DNA from: an uncultured Pseudophaeobacter sp.
GTDB lineage: Bacteria > Pseudomonadota > Alphaproteobacteria > Rhodobacterales > Rhodobacteraceae
Length of the DNA: 64,000 bases
Reading direction: 5' to 3'
Assembly (NCBI GenBank): GCA_905479575.1
Contig: CAJQNB010000032.1
Coordinates: 62,001 to 126,000 of the forward strand
The notes under the pieces are model-generated. The model had not been told where the DNA came from and ran no database searches. It saw only the letters and a program-made list of their open reading frames with translations. Of this stretch, positions 55,030-62,945 are shown piece after piece. Within the stretch, counting starts at the first letter, position 1; every line of letters starts with the position of its first letter. Position numbers and translations under genes: made by a program.

Positions 55030-55887
55030 ATGCTCAACCCCATGATCCGCTCTATTTTTCTACCAGGTCTTAGCCTTGCCGCCCTTCTGGCGTCGACGCT
55101 CCCGGCGCTTGCCCATGAGTTTTGGATTGAGCCACAGAAATATCAAGTAAATTCCGACGAAACCCTCACCGCCGGGCTCAGAAACGGGCAAGTGTTCAAA
55201 GGCGCCCGCCTCCCCTATTTCGACAGGCGCATTGACCGGTTCGACATCGTGCAAGGGGTCGAGGTCACGCCCTATAGGGGCCGGATGGGGGATATGCCCG
55301 CCCTGGTCCTGGACAGCCTCAGGCCCGGCCTGCTGATCGCCCTGCATGAAACCACGCCCGACCTGATCACCTACAAGAGTTGGGAGAAATTTGCCGCTTT
55401 TGCCGAAGCCCAAGGGTTTGACGACATCCAAGCCCGCCATCAGGCCCGAGGCCTGCCAGATGCCAATTTTGGCGAAGACTATACCCGCCATGCAAAACTA
55501 CTGGTGGCTGTCGATCAGGGTGCGGGCGATGATCGGGCCTTTGGCCTGCAGACTGAGTTTGTGGCTTTGCAAAACCCCTATACCCTCACCCTGCCCGAGG
55601 ATGGCAGCGCTGCAGAAATGCCTGTGCAGCTGCTGTATCAGGGCGCTCCCAGAGCCAATGCCCAGGTGGAGTTGTTTGAGCGCGCGCCAGATGACAGTGT
55701 TCAGCGCCAGCTGTTACAGACCAATGGCAGCGGCATTGTTCAGGTTCCGGTGCGGGCCAAGCGGCGGTACCTGTTGAACGCCGTGGTGCTGCGCCCGGTG
55801 CAGGCAGCAGACTCAGGCTCGGCGCAGGCAGAGATAAAAGCAGTTTGGGAAACGCTCTGGGCCTCTTTGGTTTTTGCCACCCCCTAG
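55030..55887 (+). CDS. DUF4198 domain-containing periplasmic protein
   Basis: 285 residues. A cleavable signal (LASTLPALA-HEFWIEP) gives a mature protein starting His-Glu. The Ig-like pattern (SDETLTAGLRNGQVFKG, LRAKRRYLLNAVVLRPV) fits DUF4198, tied to metal uptake beside HupE-like proteins. It starts at ATG 55030 or 55042; no clear ribosome site is seen for either. It is divergent from the HupE-like gene with almost no spacing. Confidence 0.75.
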   Translation: MLNPMIRSIFLPGLSLAALLASTLPALAHEFWIEPQKYQVNSDETLTAGLRNGQVFKGARLPYFDRRIDRFDIVQGVEVTPYRGRMGDMPALVLDSLRPGLLIALHETTPDLITYKSWEKFAAFAEAQGFDDIQARHQARGLPDANFGEDYTRHAKLLVAVDQGAGDDRAFGLQTEFVALQNPYTLTLPEDGSAAEMPVQLLYQGAPRANAQVELFERAPDDSVQRQLLQTNGSGIVQVPVRAKRRYLLNAVVLRPVQAADSGSAQAEIKAVWETLWASLVFATP

Positions 55888-55960
55888 CGCATGCGTCATC
55901 CCCCCAGCCTTTTTCCGCTTGTCGCTTGCGGGGCGCGACAAAAGGCGCAATAGAGTTGCC

Positions 55961-56908
55961 ATGACACAGGATATTATCACGCCCGCCGCCTCTTCTGCTG
56001 ACGCCTTACAGGTGCTTTGCATCGGGTCTGTTCTATGGGACATCATTGGCCGCTGCCCAACGGATATGCGCCGTGGCTCTGATATGCCGGGGCGCATTAC
56101 CCGCCTGCCCGGCGGTGTTGCTATGAATATTGCCATGACACTGGCGCGCTTTGGGCTGAAACCCGACCTGCTGAGCGCGGTTGGTACAGACCCCGAAGGC
56201 GAAGAGTTGATTGCCGCCTGCGTTGATCTGGGCTGCGGCACCCAGCATCTGTACCGCTCAGCGGATTTGCCGACAGATCGCTATATGGCGGTCGAGGGTG
56301 GCAATGGTTTGATTGCTGCCATCGCAGATGCCCATTCCCTAGAGGCCGCTGGCGACAAGATCCTGCGCCCGTTGCGGGATGGCACACTGGGCGCGCCCAC
56401 GGCTCCCTATCAGGGCGCAATAGCGCTGGATGGCAACCTCACCCAGGCGCTGCTGGCCGAAATCGCCTCCGACCCGGCTTTTGCCCAGGCCAAACTGCAT
56501 GTGGCCCCCGCCTCTCCGGGCAAGGCGCAGCGGTTGCACCCGTTTTTGGCGGCCACCCGTGGCACGCTTTATGTGAACCTCGAAGAGGCCGGCCTGCTGT
56601 GTCAGGCGACCTTCACCAATAGCGCCGAGGCCGCGCAGGCGTTGATCGCCAATGGCGCAGCGCGGGTTCTGGTCACCGATGGCGACAACTCTGCCAGTGA
56701 TGCAACAACCAGTGATGCCAATGCTGGTGCAGATACCGTGATTACCAAACGCCCCCCCCAGGTGACCGTGGCCCGCGTCACCGGCGCCGGCGATACCTTC
56801 ATGGCCGCCCATATCGCCGCCGAGGCGCGTGGCGAAGACCGACACACGGCGTTGGACATTGCTCTGCAGGCCGCCGCCACCTATGTTTCAGGAGATACCC
56901 CACTGTGA
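55961..56908 (+). CDS. psuK: Pseudouridine kinase (PfkB family)
   Basis: 315 residues. Ribokinase-fold: VLCIGSVLWDIIGR, GGVAMNIAMTLARFG and the C-terminal anion hole VTGAGDTFMAAHIAA with the catalytic Asp. It phosphorylates pseudouridine. The gene overlaps psuG by 4 bases (GTGA), which identifies the pair. A low-complexity insert (SDATTSDANAGAD, about residues 249-261) sits just before the C-terminal segment. Confidence 0.88.
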   Translation: MTQDIITPAASSADALQVLCIGSVLWDIIGRCPTDMRRGSDMPGRITRLPGGVAMNIAMTLARFGLKPDLLSAVGTDPEGEELIAACVDLGCGTQHLYRSADLPTDRYMAVEGGNGLIAAIADAHSLEAAGDKILRPLRDGTLGAPTAPYQGAIALDGNLTQALLAEIASDPAFAQAKLHVAPASPGKAQRLHPFLAATRGTLYVNLEEAGLLCQATFTNSAEAAQALIANGAARVLVTDGDNSASDATTSDANAGADTVITKRPPQVTVARVTGAGDTFMAAHIAAEARGEDRHTALDIALQAAATYVSGDTPL

Positions 56909-57819
56909 TCGACATCCAGTATTCCGCCGAAGTTCAGGCTGCCAAAGCCGCAGGCAGCGCCATTGTGGCGTTGGAAAGCACCATCATCACCCATGGCATG
57001 CCCTTCCCACAAAATGTTGAAGTGGCCGCCCAGGTAGAACAGGACATCCGCGACGCAGGCGCAACTCCGGCCACTATTGCGGTGATGCAAGGGGTCTTGC
57101 ATGTGGGGCTGGAACCCGATCAGCTGCAATCACTGGGCCAGGCCAAAGATGTGGCCAAGGTGTCACGCGCCGATATGCCCGCCTGCATGGCCATGGGCAA
57201 AACCGGCGCCACCACAGTGGCGGCCACCATGATCGCGGCCCGGCTAGCCGGGATTTCCGTCTTTGCCACCGGCGGCATTGGCGGTGTCCACAAGGGCGCC
57301 GAGACCAGTTTTGACATTTCGGCAGACCTGATGGAGCTGGCGCAAACCCCGGTGACGGTTGTCGCCGCCGGAGCCAAGGCTATTCTTGATATTCCCAAAA
57401 CTCTGGAGATCCTTGAAACTCAAGGGGTTCCGGTGATTTCCTACGGACAGGACAGCTTTCCTGCCTTCTGGTCATCCCTGTCCGACCTGACCGCCCCCTT
57501 GCGCATGGACAGCGCCAGTGACATCGCCCGCGCCCAGATCATGCGCAGCGCCATGGGCCTGCCAGGTGGTCAGCTGATTGCCAACCCAATCCCGCGCGAG
57601 GCAGAAATTGCTGCCGAGGTGCTGGCTCCGGTGATCGCCCAGGCCCAAGGTGAGGCCGATGAGCAGGGCGTGAGCGGCAAAGCCGTGACGCCCTTCCTGT
57701 TGCAGCGGATTTTCGAGCTCACCCAAGGGCGGTCGCTCACCGCCAATATTGCATTGGTGCGCAATAATGCCCGGCTTGCCGCAGAAATTGCCAAAGAAAT
57801 GGTCGCACTTAACTGTTGA
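56905..57819 (+). CDS. psuG: Pseudouridine-5'-phosphate glycosidase
   Basis: 304 residues. It cleaves the C-C bond of pseudouridine phosphate to uracil and ribose 5-phosphate. The motifs [17 protein letters not shown] and [31 protein letters not shown] hold the catalytic Lys and metal-binding residues. It starts at GTG 56905. With psuK it gives a complete pseudouridine salvage route. Confidence 0.95.
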   Translation: MIDIQYSAEVQAAKAAGSAIVALESTIITHGMPFPQNVEVAAQVEQDIRDAGATPATIAVMQGVLHVGLEPDQLQSLGQAKDVAKVSRADMPACMAMGKTGATTVAATMIAARLAGISVFATGGIGGVHKGAETSFDISADLMELAQTPVTVVAAGAKAILDIPKTLEILETQGVPVISYGQDSFPAFWSSLSDLTAPLRMDSASDIARAQIMRSAMGLPGGQLIANPIPREAEIAAEVLAPVIAQAQGEADEQGVSGKAVTPFLLQRIFELTQGRSLTANIALVRNNARLAAEIAKEMVALNC

Positions 57820-57919
57820 GTGACTTTCCTTTGACTCTGGCATTGCCCAAGGCGTGATCAGTACCTAGGTTCTGATTAACGTAACGGACGTGACTGTTCC
57901 TCATACCTGATTGTTTCCC

Positions 57920-58615
57920 ATGACCACACCCTTTGACGAAGACCCCATTCGCCACCGCCCCGGCGTTTTTGCGCGGCTCCGCTCCTCGTTTTTTACCGGG
58001 ATTGTGGTCATTGCTCCGGTCAGCCTGACCATCTGGTTGCTGTGGACTGTCGTTGGCTGGGTCGATTCCGTGGTACTGCCTCTGGTGCCGCACACGATCT
58101 CACCAGAGCAATATATCGGCATCAACCTGCGTGGTATCGGGCTGATCTTCTTTTTGCTCTTCACCATTGTCATTGGCTGGATTGCCAAGGGGATCATTGG
58201 CCGCTCGCTGATTGGCTTTGCCGAAAACCTGGTCAATCGCATGCCGGTGGTGCGCACCATCTATTCCGGCATCAAGCAGATCTCGGAAACCGTTTTTGCC
58301 CAATCGGAACGCAGTTTTGAAAAAGCCTGCCTGATCCAGTACCCCCGCCGTGGGATCTGGGCCATCGGATTTATCTCGACCACGGCCAAAGGCGAAGTCT
58401 CGGCTCATGCCAATACTGGCGGCGCTTTGATGAGTGTGTTCCTGCCCACAACGCCCAACCCCACCTCGGGCTTTTTGCTCTTTGTGCCGCAGGATGATGT
58501 GATCGAGCTTGAGATGAGCGTGGAGGATGCTGCAAAGCTGGTGATCTCAGCCGGGCTGGTCTATCCCAACCCCAAGGATCCCAGCTCCCCTGAACAGCCA
58601 GAAGACGCCACCTGA
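57920..58615 (+). CDS. DUF502 membrane protein
   Basis: 231 residues. Two membrane helices (FFTGIVVIAPVSLTIWLLW and IGLIFFLLFTIVIGWIA) and the conserved VVRTIYSGIKQISETVF and FLPTTPNPTSGFLLFVP segments are the DUF502 signature. Function unknown; plant homologues are membrane proteins. ATG 57920 is preferred over a TTG 3 codons earlier. Confidence 0.9.
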   Translation: MTTPFDEDPIRHRPGVFARLRSSFFTGIVVIAPVSLTIWLLWTVVGWVDSVVLPLVPHTISPEQYIGINLRGIGLIFFLLFTIVIGWIAKGIIGRSLIGFAENLVNRMPVVRTIYSGIKQISETVFAQSERSFEKACLIQYPRRGIWAIGFISTTAKGEVSAHANTGGALMSVFLPTTPNPTSGFLLFVPQDDVIELEMSVEDAAKLVISAGLVYPNPKDPSSPEQPEDAT

Positions 58616-58662
58616 ACGTCAGCTGTAGCCCAGCTCGGTGGCCGTGGATGTGCCGCAACAAA

Positions 58663-58689
58663 AAAGGGAAGGCGCTGTGCCTTCCCTTT
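58663..58689. terminator. Bidirectional terminator
   Basis: AAAGGGAAGGC pairs perfectly with GCCTTCCCTTT over a 5-base loop, with A- and T-rich flanks on both sides. It separates the DUF502 and bdhA genes. Confidence 0.9.
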
Positions 58690-58728
58690 GCATTTTATGC
58701 AGCGCTCCAATCGCGTTAAAAGGCCGTC

Positions 58729-59502
58729 CTAAAGCGCAGTCCAGCCGCCATCAACGCTCAGTGTGGTGCCAGTGATCTGCGCTGCGGCATCGGAACAGAA
58801 AAAGACAGTGGATCCCCCCAACTGTTCCACAGTGGCAAACTCCCGCGACGGCTGACGCTCCAGCATCACCTGTTTGATCACCTCTTCGCGCGACATGTTG
58901 TATTTTTCCATGGTATCCGGAATCTGCGCCTCGACCAGCGGGGTCAAAACATATCCGGGGCAGATCGCATTGCAGGTGATCGGCTCTTCTGCGGTTTCCA
59001 GCGCCACGGTTTTGGTCAGGCCAACAACCCCATGTTTCGCGGCCACATAGGCCGATTTGAACGGCGAGGCGGTAAGCCCGTGCGCCGAGGCGATGTTGAC
59101 CACACGGCCCCAGCCAGCCGCCCGCATCATCGGCAGCGCCACCGCAGTGGTGTGAAAGGCCGAGCTGAGGTTGATGGCCAGAATGGCGTCCCAGGTCTCT
59201 GCCGGGAACTCATCCACCGGCGCCACATGCTGAATACCGGCGTTATTGACCAGGATATCGCAGCGGCCCGCCTCTTTGATCAATCCACGGCAGGCCTCAC
59301 CCTTGGACATATCGGCCTGGATGTAGCGGGCTTCTACGCCAAACTCTGCCGCAATCTGCCCCGCCAGTGCGTGATCTTCCTCGCGGTCGGTAAAAGAGTT
59401 CAACACCACATCCGCCCCAGCCCGCGCCAATTCGCGCGCAATGCCCAGACCAATGCCCGAGTTTGATCCGGTGATCACAGCGGTTTTCCCCTGGAGCGTC
59501 AT
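58729..59502 (-). CDS. bdhA: 3-hydroxybutyrate dehydrogenase
   Basis: 257 residues, SDR family. NAD-site TGSNSGIGLG, NNAGIQHVAPV, and the catalytic Ser and YxxxK (SAHGLTASPFKSAYVAAKHG). Links polyhydroxybutyrate breakdown to acetoacetate. The C-terminal FFCSDAAAQITGTTLSVDGGWTAL is standard. Confidence 0.93.
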   Translation of the reverse strand: MTLQGKTAVITGSNSGIGLGIARELARAGADVVLNSFTDREEDHALAGQIAAEFGVEARYIQADMSKGEACRGLIKEAGRCDILVNNAGIQHVAPVDEFPAETWDAILAINLSSAFHTTAVALPMMRAAGWGRVVNIASAHGLTASPFKSAYVAAKHGVVGLTKTVALETAEEPITCNAICPGYVLTPLVEAQIPDTMEKYNMSREEVIKQVMLERQPSREFATVEQLGGSTVFFCSDAAAQITGTTLSVDGGWTAL

Positions 59503-59690
59503 CTGTTGTTCCTTTCGTGAATCCTGACAAGACGTGTTGACCTTCTTGCCATGCCGCCCGGGTAAAAGAAACGCGTAGGATTACGTAGCCTTTTCCACTG
59601 ACGCATCCCCCAATAGCCAAATTCAAAGGACGCAAACCAACTTCAGCATCCCCGTGCAGAGCCGTTTAATTAAAAGGAAAACCCGAAAAC
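59503..59690. other. Intergenic stretch upstream of bdhA
   Basis: It lies between bdhA and the candidate small RNA and holds the bdhA promoter region. No gene supported on either strand. Confidence 0.5.
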
Positions 59691-59691
59691 C

Positions 59692-59830
59692 AAAAAAAAA
59701 CGCCCGCGCGAAGCGGGCGTGAAGTTATTGAGGCAGGTTTCATACAGGCAAGAAACCTATCGAGCAGTGACTCCTTTATAGGCAATTTCGCCTGTTCATC
59801 CAAGCTAAAAGTTTTAAATGACGATGTGCG
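59692..59830 (-). ncRNA. Candidate small RNA with terminator
   Basis: On the minus strand three stem-loops follow each other: AGGC/GCCT (59780-59793), AGGTTTC/GAAACCT (59735-59758) and CGCCCGC/GCGGGCG (59701-59719), the last with a 9-T tail (59692-59700). The terminator lies upstream of bdhA and behind the start of the divergent peptide-binding gene, so it would end no annotated gene. That implies a separate transcript of about 100-140 bases. No promoter is certain; TATACC near 59840-59845 is the best -10 candidate. No family assigned. Confidence 0.55.
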
Positions 59831-59886
59831 GCCTCTGAGGTATAGAGCCAATAAAATAAGGGCTGTAGGGGATTGTTGCCAAAGTG

Positions 59887-61701
59887 ATGCCAGATTTTTT
59901 CCAAAAACTCAAAGCTACAACCTGTGGAATCTTGCTGTTTTGCGCTGCCGATTTTGCATCCGCAGAATCATCACATGGCATAGCTATGTATGGCAGCCCC
60001 GCCCTACCACAGGATTTTGTGTCTCTCCCCTATGTAAACCCCAATGCGCCAAAGGGTGGCAAAGTGGTGGTTGGGAACACTGGCGGATTTGATACGCTTA
60101 ATCCGTTCGCCCCCAAAGGCACGCCTCCCTGGCAGCTCAGGTTCTGGGGATACGAGAGTTTGATGGGGCGATCCTGGGACGAAGCTTTCTCTCTTTACGG
60201 GCTGTTGGCCGAATCAGTTGAAGTACCCGAGGACCGATCCTGGGTCGAATTCAGCCTCAGACCAGAGGCGCGTTTCTCCGATGGCAGCCCGGTTACAGTC
60301 GAAGATGTGATCTGGTCCTACGAAACCCTGGGCACCAAGGGACATCTGCGCTACCGGGGGTTTTGGAACAAGATTGCCGAAATCCGCCAGACCGGTCCCA
60401 TGAGCCTTCGGATCACCTTTAACACTGCCGACAGAGAACTCGCTCTGATTGCAGGTATGCGTCCGATTTTGCAAAAATCCCAATGGGAGGGCAAAGACTT
60501 TGCCGCCTCCGGCCTGACAGAGGCGCCGATTGGAACCGGGGCCTATGTGGTGGCGGATTTTGAAGCCGGGCGCCACATCATCCTGAAACGCAACCCCGAC
60601 TACTGGGGCAAAGATTTGCCATTCCGGGTAGGCACGCAAAACTTTGATGAGCTTCGGATTGATTTCTTTGGCGACCAAACCGTGTTGTTTGAAGCCTTCA
60701 AAGCCGGAGAGCTGAGCAGTTACCGAGAGTTCAATGCCGATAAATGGGCCAGCGCCTATGGGTTTTCTGCCGTGACCGATGGCCGGATCGTCAAAAGTGA
60801 GATACCCCATAAACGCCCCACTGGCATGACCGGACTTGCCATCAATACCCGCCGCGCCCCGCTGGATGATTGGCGTGTACGCGAAGCGCTGCTGTTGGCG
60901 TTCAACTTTGAATACATCAACGAGACCATAACTGGCAGCGCCCAACCAAGGATCACCTCGTATTTCTCCAACTCGCACCTTGGGTTGCGTCCCGGACCCG
61001 CCAGCGGCCGGGTCGCCGACTACCTGATGCCCTTTGCCGGGGCCATGCTGCCCGGCACAGCTAACAGCTACACTCTGCCGCAAAGCGACGGCACCAAACG
61101 CAATCGCAAGAACCTGCGTAAGGCGATGGCCCTGTTGGAGGAAGCCGGTCTAACGGTGCAAGACGGCGCCCTGCGCGATGCAGATGGCACCCCGATCACC
61201 TTTAATGTCTTGCTGCGCCAGGGGGACAGCGAAATGAAAACCGTGGTTGAAATCTATGCCCGTGCGCTGGAACGCCTGGGGATCACCCTGATGCCAGAAC
61301 CCGTTGACAACGCACAGTATGTTGGCCGCCAAAGCAGTTTTGATTTTGACCTCACCAAGGTGCGGCGCGAACTCTCGCTCAGCCCTGGAAACGAACAAAA
61401 ACTCTACTGGGGTTCCGCTGGTGCAGACCAACCCGGCAGCCGCAACCTGATGGGCATCGCCTCTCCTGCGGTGGATGCGATGATTGACACCATGCTCAGC
61501 GTGACCGACCCAGAGGATTTTGTCGCCGCCACCCGCGCGCTGGACCGGCTTCTGATGGCGGGGCGCTATGTGATTCCGATATGGTCCTTTGATAAGGGAC
61601 GGATTGCCCATAAACATGCGCTGAAATTCCCGCAAACCCTGCCAATCTACGGAGACCGCACCGGGTTTATGCCGGATGTTTGGTGGTATCAGGAAGACTA
61701 G
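59887..61701 (+). CDS. Peptide/solute-binding protein, family 5 (YejA-like)
   Basis: 604 residues. A signal peptide (about 1-26) precedes a family 5 binding fold: YVNPNAPKGGKVVVGNTGGFDTLNPF, RFSDGSPVTVEDVIWSYE and TGAYVVADFEAGRHIILKRNPDYWGKD are typical of YejA-like periplasmic proteins. ATG 59887 follows a GTG start alternative. No permease or ATPase gene follows, so it is an orphan binding protein or the transporter is elsewhere. Confidence 0.85.
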   Translation: MPDFFQKLKATTCGILLFCAADFASAESSHGIAMYGSPALPQDFVSLPYVNPNAPKGGKVVVGNTGGFDTLNPFAPKGTPPWQLRFWGYESLMGRSWDEAFSLYGLLAESVEVPEDRSWVEFSLRPEARFSDGSPVTVEDVIWSYETLGTKGHLRYRGFWNKIAEIRQTGPMSLRITFNTADRELALIAGMRPILQKSQWEGKDFAASGLTEAPIGTGAYVVADFEAGRHIILKRNPDYWGKDLPFRVGTQNFDELRIDFFGDQTVLFEAFKAGELSSYREFNADKWASAYGFSAVTDGRIVKSEIPHKRPTGMTGLAINTRRAPLDDWRVREALLLAFNFEYINETITGSAQPRITSYFSNSHLGLRPGPASGRVADYLMPFAGAMLPGTANSYTLPQSDGTKRNRKNLRKAMALLEEAGLTVQDGALRDADGTPITFNVLLRQGDSEMKTVVEIYARALERLGITLMPEPVDNAQYVGRQSSFDFDLTKVRRELSLSPGNEQKLYWGSAGADQPGSRNLMGIASPAVDAMIDTMLSVTDPEDFVAATRALDRLLMAGRYVIPIWSFDKGRIAHKHALKFPQTLPIYGDRTGFMPDVWWYQED

Positions 61702-61755
61702 CCCAATCCCCCCGTCGCAGGTTGCTGTGCGCCCTGCCTTGTTTCCAGCTTGATC

Positions 61756-61792
61756 CCAGAGCCAAAGCCCGGGCTTGGCTCTGGGCTTTGGC
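61756..61792 (+). terminator. Hairpin region after the binding-protein gene
   Basis: Two overlapping stems compete: CCAGAGCC with GGCTCTGG (61756-61784), and GCCAAAGCCC with GGGCTTTGGC (61761-61792). TTGTTTTG follows. It is probably a terminator; the alternative folding may be fortuitous. Confidence 0.5.
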
Positions 61793-61920
61793 ATCGGCTT
61801 GTTTTGGCACAATCAAAGCCAGAGCGAACTGCTGCATTCCTTTTTCGCCTATTTTTTGATATGCTGCTCAAACAAACTGTTCAAAGTAAGTGGTAACTGT
61901 TTTCGAGAGGGGCACCAATC

Positions 61921-62151
61921 ATGACACTTCATCCTGCCCCGCTATGCTGGGAGACAATGTACCCCCGGGCCAAACAGCGGTTTCCACATTTGCAGTTTGA
62001 AACGGTCGCCAGTTTGAAAGGGGATCATGATGGCTTTGTAAACCACTTGGCAGCCTCCCACCAACTGACGCTGCGCGAAGCCCGTGAAGAGGTTGAGGAT
62101 TTTCTCTTTACCGAAAGCCTGCATGCCGAGCTGGCGTCTAACCCAAACTAG
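61921..62151 (+). CDS. Hypothetical 76-residue protein
   Basis: Begins MTLHPAPLCWETMYPRAKQ and is acidic toward the end (REAREEVEDFLFTESL). GAGAGGGG lies about 10 bases upstream, supporting translation. It has no domain that I recognise. It lies between the peptide-binding gene and the cupin regulator. Confidence 0.5.
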   Translation: MTLHPAPLCWETMYPRAKQRFPHLQFETVASLKGDHDGFVNHLAASHQLTLREAREEVEDFLFTESLHAELASNPN

Positions 62152-62263
62152 GTTACTGCCAGTCCAGATCAAAGCCAGTCGGCAACACCCCAAGCCCCTG
62201 CCGCACTCCGCAATGGGGCACGCCGAAAATGGGCGGCGCCTGAAACACTTTTTTATCAGGGCT

Positions 62264-62887
62264 TTAGCTTAGCGAGGTCACCCAAAGGATGGTGGCGTCT
62301 TCCTGACTATTGGACACCACATTGTGCCCCATAGCAGCGTCATAATAGGCGCTGTCGCCCCGCCGCATCTCAACCGGTTCGTAAAACTCAGTGAACAGTG
62401 TCACCACGCCGGTCAGCACATACATGAATTCTTCGCCGTCGTGGCGCACCCAGCCATCAAACTCTTCCATCGACCGCGCCCGCACCCGGGCCCGGTAAGG
62501 CAACATCTGTTTGCGGCGCAGACCTTCGGCCAGCAGCTCATGTTCATAGGTGGCAGTGGCCTGGGCTGATCCTTCGTTCAGCTTGGTCACCGTCATCCGG
62601 CCATTGACCTGATCCCGTTGCGGCGGCGTGAACAGCTGCGGCACCGAGATCTGCAATCCAACCGCCAGCTTTTTCAGGGCTTCATAGGTCGGCGACATCT
62701 GGCCGTTTTCGATTTTTGACAGGGTCGAGCGCGCCAGCCCGGCCTGATTGGCCGCATGTTCCAATGTCCAGTCGCGCGCTTTGCGCAACTCACGCACACG
62801 GGCGCCCAGGTCCAGGGGCTCCGCTTCGCGTTCATCCCCATTGGCACGGGCAATGGTAATCAAAGATTTTGGGTCATTTCCTGTCAT
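62264..62887 (-). CDS. XRE-family regulator with cupin domain
   Basis: 207 residues. N-terminal HTH (LGARVRELRKARDWTLEHAANQAGLARSTLSKIENGQMSPT) and a C-terminal cupin (WVRHDGEEFMYVLTGVVTLFTEF, MRRGDSAYYDAAMGHNV). Such regulators control adjacent catabolic genes; here the divergent acyl-CoA ligase, 58 bases away, is the likely target. Confidence 0.88.
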   Translation of the reverse strand: MTGNDPKSLITIARANGDEREAEPLDLGARVRELRKARDWTLEHAANQAGLARSTLSKIENGQMSPTYEALKKLAVGLQISVPQLFTPPQRDQVNGRMTVTKLNEGSAQATATYEHELLAEGLRRKQMLPYRARVRARSMEEFDGWVRHDGEEFMYVLTGVVTLFTEFYEPVEMRRGDSAYYDAAMGHNVVSNSQEDATILWVTSLS

Positions 62888-62945
62888 AGAGCTTCTATAT
62901 GCCGCCCGGTGGGTGCTTGCAACGCAGCACTTGTCACGCTAGCCA

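Noticed and set aside
59666-59851. 61-codon minus-strand frame across the candidate small RNA
   Set aside because: The frame runs through the terminator hairpin and its T tail, giving a Phe-rich tail and no ribosome site; a non-coding RNA explains the region better.
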